Below are positions 60,740 to 64,000 of a stretch of 64,000 nt of DNA, in pieces. The stretch spans positions 116,949-180,948 of the forward strand of contig JAGYJE010000006.1 of assembly GCA_018402305.1 (NCBI GenBank), given 5' to 3'. The notes under the pieces are model-generated. The model did no database searches. It was not told the origin of the DNA and saw only the letters and a list, made by a program, of their open reading frames with translations. The position numbers were made by a program, and so were the translations under genes. Each line of letters begins with the position of its first letter. Positions within the stretch are counted from its first letter, which is position 1. Source of the stretch: Puniceicoccaceae bacterium. Lineage in GTDB: Bacteria; Verrucomicrobiota; Verrucomicrobiia; Opitutales; Coraliomargaritaceae.

Positions 60740-61036
60740 TCAGGATAAAACCGCATCGAGCTCGGACCGGACCTCTGCCACCGCCTCCAGATCGATCCAG
60801 TAGATCATATCGCGGCACTTTTTCTCGTAAGCGATGATGCCCGCTTGGCGGAGAATGCGGAGGTGGTGCGAGGTGCTGGGCTGGGAAAACCCGATACGCT
60901 CGGCGATTTTGGACACGTTGCAGGCGTTGTGGCAAGTCGGCTCAGTTGGAAGGATCTGGAGGATCTGGAGACGCACCGGATCCCCCAAAGCCCAAAGCTG
61001 CTTAGCGAGCTGATCTGTATCCGGATTTGTTTCCAT
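60740..61036 (-). CDS. ArsR-family (SmtB/ArsR-like) transcriptional regulator
   Basis: The track start at 61066 is a TTG, and the ATGs at 61051 and 61045 overlap a palindrome, so the ATG at 61036 (METNPDTDQLAKQLWALGDPVRLQILQIL) is preferred; it gives 98 residues. The winged helix is CNVSKIAERIGFSQPSTSHHLRILRQAGII, followed by a beta-wing (YEKKCRDMIYWID). Cysteines in PTCHNACN might bind a metal, but the pattern is not the ELCVCDL motif of ArsR, so the signal is unknown. It converges with oxyR and is divergent from kamA, which it may control. Confidence 0.85.
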   Translation of the reverse strand: METNPDTDQLAKQLWALGDPVRLQILQILPTEPTCHNACNVSKIAERIGFSQPSTSHHLRILRQAGIIAYEKKCRDMIYWIDLEAVAEVRSELDAVLS

Positions 61037-61043
61037 TGTAGCC

Positions 61044-61067
61044 ATTGACATATTTATGTATATCAAT
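61044..61067. promoter_or_regulatory. Palindromic operator at the ArsR-type gene start
   Basis: ATTGACATA-TTTATG-TATATCAAT: 9-bp arms match at 8 positions around a 6-bp centre. It lies immediately upstream of the chosen regulator start and about 63 bp before the kamA start, fitting a typical ArsR dimer site for auto- and divergent repression. Confidence 0.7.
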
Positions 61068-61129
61068 ACATGGTCTGGTCAACTCCCTAAGCGGCCAATT
61101 CGCCGACAATCTTAATCCCACGAATTTCT

Positions 61130-62313
<1,184 letters not shown>

Positions 62314-62317
<4 letters not shown>

Positions 62318-63426
62318 AAATAGACGACGAGCGCATTGCGCCACTGGGTGTCGTCCCGGGCATTCCCATCGCCGACATCGTTATCGAAGTTTTTATTAAA
62401 CGAAAACTCAAAACCCAGCAGGTCAGTCAGACGGACCCGAACAGCGGTCGTCAAGACGTAGTTGAATTGATCCGGTTCCTCCGGATTCCAGTAGTAGTTG
62501 AAGCGTTGCACCAAAGAAGTTCGCTTCATGGGCCTCCAGGTCGTTTCCTGGAAAATATTCATAACGGAATTGAAGCCCGAGCGGGTGTCCTCGAAGGCTA
62601 CCTCCAAATCTTCGACCCCACCGCCGCCGCCGAGGAGAACCTCCAGGGAGTTAGAGGGCTTGTATCGGTAGCCGATCCCTACGGTGTCCTGGATTTCATG
62701 CTCAATCCCCTTGATTTGGTCAACGCGCCCTCCAAGCGCATTTTGAAAAAACCAGGCACCTTCCCCAAAGTTGCGACGATAGGTGAACTCCGCATCGTAA
62801 CGATCCGTTGATTTGAAAGTGTCACCATTGTTGCGCTCCGTCTGACGGTAGGTGTAGGCGCCGGCGAACCGATAAAAATGCGGGCTTTGCTTGGGCTTGA
62901 TTTCGAGCTTTCCGCGGGCGTAGGTTTCCGTCCACCTCTGATCCCCGGAACTCAAATTGATTCCGAGACGCAGATCACCCGACCAAATTTCGGGCGCTTT
63001 CAACTCGCGCAGCGATTTCACGATCTCACGGCGTTTTTCTTCGGCGGCCTCGGTCTCGGGCTCATCCGGCTTGTGAGCCGCTGCGCTCTGCCCCTCGCTG
63101 GGGGCTTCGGCATCAGCCTCTTTTAAAGCAACCTGAGGCTTTTTCGTCTTTGGTTCCGATGCCTGCTCTGCGCGGGCGACGCCTGCTTCCGGTTTCGATG
63201 CGAGTTCCGTTCTAGCCTCTCTGGACTCGATTACCAAAACACGGCTGCGGGGCAATTCCACTTCTCCGAGCAAGTTCGACCGCAGCACGAGAACCGCATC
63301 GTTCGACTGTGGCAACACCTCACCCAGCAATTGCTCGCCGCTGTCCAGCTTGACCAGAGAGATGTTGGCCTGAGCCGAGATCACGCCGAGGAGAAATAAA
63401 AGGAAGTATTTGAGGAAGCACATCAT
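62314..63426 (-). CDS. DUF481 family outer-membrane beta-barrel protein (YdiY-like)
   Basis: A 370-residue protein. Residues 1-20 are a signal peptide (ending AQA). A short domain (about 22-70, [39 protein letters not shown]) resembles a small beta-barrel preceding the DUF481 domain in some proteins. Then comes a charged Ala/Glu/Pro linker (about 70-135), followed by the DUF481 barrel (about 150-370; [47 protein letters not shown]) ending in Phe. Function is unknown; E. coli YdiY is acid-inducible. It overlaps the end of rny by 4 nt. Confidence 0.85.
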
Positions 63427-64000
63427 ACGGCTGTTTCGGTGTAGCGTTGCTCCCGAATCACCGTGATTTCCACCGTGCCGGGATAGTTTAGCTGATCTTC
63501 AATGCGTTGGCGTATCTTCCGCGCCAACGCCCGGGCACCCTCGTCATCGATTAAGTCAGGTGCCACGATGACGCGAACCTCACGGCCCGCCTGCACGGCG
63601 TAGGCTTCGCTCACCCCGTGCTCCGCGGCAGCGATCTCCTCGATACTGCGGACTCGCTGGATAAAGCCGTCGATGGACGAAGCGCGTGCCCCCGGCCGCA
63701 CCGCAGAGAGGGCATCGGCCACCATGACCAGCCCGGCGTAAACACTCTCGGCCGGGACCTCCTGGTGGTGGGCCGCGGCGGCGTTGACCACGCGGGCATC
63801 CTCCCCGTACTGCTTGATCACGTCGGCCCCAACGGCTGCATGGCTGCCCTGGTAGTCCTCGTCCACCGCCTTCCCAATGTCATGGAAGAGGCCGGCGCGC
63901 TTGGCGATTTCCGGCTCAAGGCCGATTTCTGAGGCGATCAGCCCGCACAAATTCGCCACTTCAACGGAATGCGCCAGCGTGTTTTGGTTATTGGAGAGCC
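63423..64000 (-). CDS. rny: Ribonuclease Y, C-terminal part (5' end beyond the window)
   Basis: The track's GTG start at 63959 is internal: the frame continues to position 64000 as [14 protein letters not shown], matching the HD-domain entry of RNase Y. The HD residues are in [20 protein letters not shown], and HHQEVPAES and [28 protein letters not shown] are strongly conserved. The C-terminus ([24 protein letters not shown].. to EQRYTETAV) is the family's terminal domain. RNase Y is a membrane-anchored endoribonuclease for mRNA decay; the N-terminal membrane helix, coiled coil and KH domain lie outside the window. The stop overlaps the DUF481 start. Confidence 0.93.
   Translation of the reverse strand, partial: LSNNQNTLAHSVEVANLCGLIASEIGLEPEIAKRAGLFHDIGKAVDEDYQGSHAAVGADVIKQYGEDARVVNAAAAHHQEVPAESVYAGLVMVADALSAVRPGARASSIDGFIQRVRSIEEIAAAEHGVSEAYAVQAGREVRVIVAPDLIDDEGARALARKIRQRIEDQLNYPGTVEITVIREQRYTETAV

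Overview
The window reads as chromosomal DNA of a free-living, Gram-negative, aerobic heterotroph. It carries TonB-dependent outer-membrane receptors, a DUF481 outer-membrane protein, lipoproteins, aconitase A, pyruvate carboxylase, KatG/OxyR and Mn/Fe-SOD. The mix points to the PVC group, most likely Verrucomicrobia of the Opitutae type: an EpsI/exosortase-type gene, a HIS6-type (eukaryote-like) HisA, a cyanobacterial-like Pgi with a C-terminal extension, REP-associated transposases, and many short intergenic tandem arrays. No rRNA or tRNA gene was seen, so the lineage is an inference.

Layout. 1-2.4 kb: exopolysaccharide edge (O-antigen-ligase-like gene, cut by the window start, divergent from epsI). 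2.4-6.6 kb: amt-glnB, an AI-2E family transporter and hisA, all on minus. 6.7-8.2 kb: a secreted Ala-rich repeat gene broken by several frameshifts. 8.4-14.7 kb: EamA exporter, peroxiredoxin, acnA behind a 12-copy heptamer array, and a STAS/GAF-SpoIIE regulatory pair. 14.7-22.0 kb: a probable sugar or sugar-acid catabolic locus (flavoprotein and EamA transporter on minus; XRE-cupin regulator, two TIM-barrel isomerases, Gfo/Idh/MocA dehydrogenase and SDR on plus). 22.1-27.5 kb: tgt, a REP-associated transposase (RAYT1), then the compact ribH-nusB-ftsY-aroB operon. 27.5-28.2 kb: a small transposable element. 28.2-30.6 kb: a receptor-Fur operon behind a Fur-like box. 30.8-38.0 kb: panD, scpB-pheA, ilvD, pgi, a coiled-coil protein and a 50-residue lipoprotein. 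38.1-41.4 kb: a TPP riboswitch driving a TonB receptor, then RAYT2. 41.5-57.3 kb: mostly housekeeping genes (nupC-like, folD-RDD, proC, cysK, infA, tadA, sodA, pyc, trpC, rsmA, a DAACS symporter, RidA, plsY). 57.3-64 kb: REP-like hairpins, divergent katG/oxyR with an OxyR-type site, an ArsR regulator with its own palindrome, lysine 2,3-aminomutase, DUF481 protein and the end of rny.

Most notable observations. (1) A 707-bp element at 27485-28191 has 24-bp terminal inverted repeats (one mismatch), a perfect 9-bp target duplication, an inner perfect 27-bp inverted repeat and a frameshifted GxxExxY gene as its only cargo. (2) Three REP-like hairpin units next to katG show a compensatory base-pair change, and two RAYT genes are in the same window. 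(3) A TPP riboswitch precedes a TonB receptor, with a second hairpin covering the likely ribosome-binding region. (4) PheA has a duplicated chorismate mutase segment in which each copy keeps a different part of the active site. (5) Tgt lacks two of the three zinc cysteines. (6) Intergenic arrays of 7-, 13- and 14-bp units recur across the window.
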